A stretch of 5,828 bases of DNA. Origin: DAIUFH01 sp036844705. GTDB taxonomy: Bacteria; Bacillota; Clostridia; Tissierellales; Tissierellaceae. Made by a program: the position numbers and the translations under genes. Each line of letters opens with the position of its first letter. Position 1 is the stretch's first letter. Location of the stretch: positions 1-5,828 of the forward strand of contig DAIUFH010000107.1 of assembly GCA_036844705.1 (NCBI GenBank). The letters run 5' to 3'. Under the pieces are notes generated by a model, which did no database searches, was not told the origin of the DNA, and worked only from the letters and a program-made list of their open reading frames with translations. Positions 4,863 to 5,828 of this stretch are shown here, piece by piece.

Positions 4863-5828
4863 TGAAAGATTATGATAAGCTAATATTCGAATTATCAAAA
4901 CCAGGAAGAAAAGCTTACAATCTTCCTCCATTAGACGTAGATGATATAGCACTTGACACAATTATTCCTGGGGATTTTCTAAGTGATAAAGAGCTTGATT
5001 TTCCGGAAGTAAGCGAAGTAGACGTTATAAGACACTATACAAATTTATCTAATAAAAATTATGGTGTAGATACAGGATTTTATCCACTTGGTTCTTGTAC
5101 TATGAAATATAATCCTAAGATAAATGAAGATGTAGCAAGATATGATGGCTTTGCAAATGTTCATCCTAAGGAATCAGAAGAGTGTGTTCAAGGTTCATTA
5201 CAATTGATGTATGAGTTAGAAAAATCACTTTGTGAAATAGCTGGGATGGATAGAATGACACTACAGCCAGCTGCTGGTGCCCATGGAGAATTAACAGGTA
5301 TTATGCTTGTAAAGGCATATCATGAAAAAAGAGGGGACTTTAAGAGAGATAAGATTATAGTTCCTGATTCAGCTCATGGAACTAACCCAGCTACATCTGC
5401 AATGGCAGGATATTCAATTATTGAAATTAAATCAACTAAGGATGGATTGGTAGACCTTGAGGCATTAAGAGCTGTTGTTGGTGAAGATACAGCTGGTTTA
5501 ATGCTTACAAATCCAAATACAGTTGGAATATTCGATAAGGGAATAAAAGAAATCGCTAGTATTGTTCATGAAGCTGGTGGATTGTTGTACTACGACGGAG
5601 CAAATATGAATGCTATCATGGGTCATGCAAGACCTGGAGACATGGGTTTTGACGTTGTTCACTTTAATCTCCATAAGACATTCTCAACTCCTCATGGTGG
5701 TGGAGGACCAGGTTCTGGACCAGTTGGAGTTAAAAGATTCTTAGCAGAGTTCTTACCTATTCCAATTGTAGAAAAGAAGGACGATAGATATTTCCTAGAC
5801 TACAACTATCCTAATTCAATAGGAAAGG
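4862..5828 (+). CDS. gcvPB: glycine dehydrogenase (decarboxylating) subunit 2, P protein beta half (partial, 3' end missing)
   Basis: This is the cofactor-bearing half of the P protein, working with GcvPA. The frame is open from the ATG to the window edge, giving 322 residues of an expected roughly 480-490, so about two thirds are visible. Recognisable segments are DTGFYPLGSCTMKYNPKINE (70-89), MTLQPAAGAHGELTGIMLVK (132-151), DSAHGTNPATSAMAGY (169-184), LTNPNTVGIFD (215-225) and YYDGANMNAIMGHARPGDMG (243-262). FNLHKTFSTPHGGGGPGSGP (268-287) contains K272, which should form the Schiff base with pyridoxal phosphate. A GGAGGGG site about eight bases upstream sits within the end of gcvPA, and the ATG overlaps the gcvPA stop by one base, indicating translational coupling. 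No damage is seen. The rest of the gene, and possibly the L-protein gene, should lie to the right. Confidence 0.96.
   Translation, partial: MKDYDKLIFELSKPGRKAYNLPPLDVDDIALDTIIPGDFLSDKELDFPEVSEVDVIRHYTNLSNKNYGVDTGFYPLGSCTMKYNPKINEDVARYDGFANVHPKESEECVQGSLQLMYELEKSLCEIAGMDRMTLQPAAGAHGELTGIMLVKAYHEKRGDFKRDKIIVPDSAHGTNPATSAMAGYSIIEIKSTKDGLVDLEALRAVVGEDTAGLMLTNPNTVGIFDKGIKEIASIVHEAGGLLYYDGANMNAIMGHARPGDMGFDVVHFNLHKTFSTPHGGGGPGSGPVGVKRFLAEFLPIPIVEKKDDRYFLDYNYPNSIGK

Noticed and set aside
1..5828. CRISPR array, insertion sequence, tRNA or rRNA
   Set aside because: I saw no spaced direct repeats, transposase-like frame with terminal repeats, or tRNA/rRNA signature on either strand.

Overview
The window is low-GC DNA with strong AGGAGG-type ribosome binding sites, AGA/ATA-rich codon use and a germination-type cell-wall amidase. 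Together these point to a spore-forming, anaerobic Firmicute (Clostridia or Tissierellia-like). The organism cannot be named from the sequence alone.

Layout: (1) Bases 1-95 hold a possible C-terminal tail of a plus-strand gene and an imperfect, probably two-way terminator hairpin. (2) 96-734, minus strand, encodes a small protein that joins three membrane segments to a GNAT-like acetyltransferase domain. (3) 735-849 is a divergent promoter region. (4) 850-1590 encodes a CwlD-type N-acetylmuramoyl-L-alanine amidase; its best start is the ATG at 850, not the GTG at 841. (5) 1591-1990 is a 400-base non-coding gap. It contains three exact DnaA boxes (TTATCCACA), one TTATGCACA box and two degenerate boxes within about 200 bases, a strong stem-loop, and then an A+T-rich stretch (about 80%) with a good sigma-A-type promoter. 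(6) From 1991 to the window end runs a tight plus-strand operon, gcvT-gcvH-gcvPA-gcvPB, with gcvPB cut off by the window edge.

The four gcv genes encode the T protein, the lipoyl carrier H protein and both halves of the P protein of the glycine cleavage system. P decarboxylates glycine and loads the aminomethyl group on lipoyl-H. T moves the one-carbon unit to tetrahydrofolate and releases ammonia. The fourth component, dihydrolipoamide dehydrogenase (L), is not in the window and may lie downstream. In amino-acid- or purine-fermenting anaerobes this system can run in either direction.

The most notable unexplained signals are the DnaA-box cluster between cwlD and gcvT, far from any visible dnaA gene, and a perfect 13-bp inverted repeat inside the first codons of gcvPA. 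No glycine riboswitch is recognisable before gcvT.
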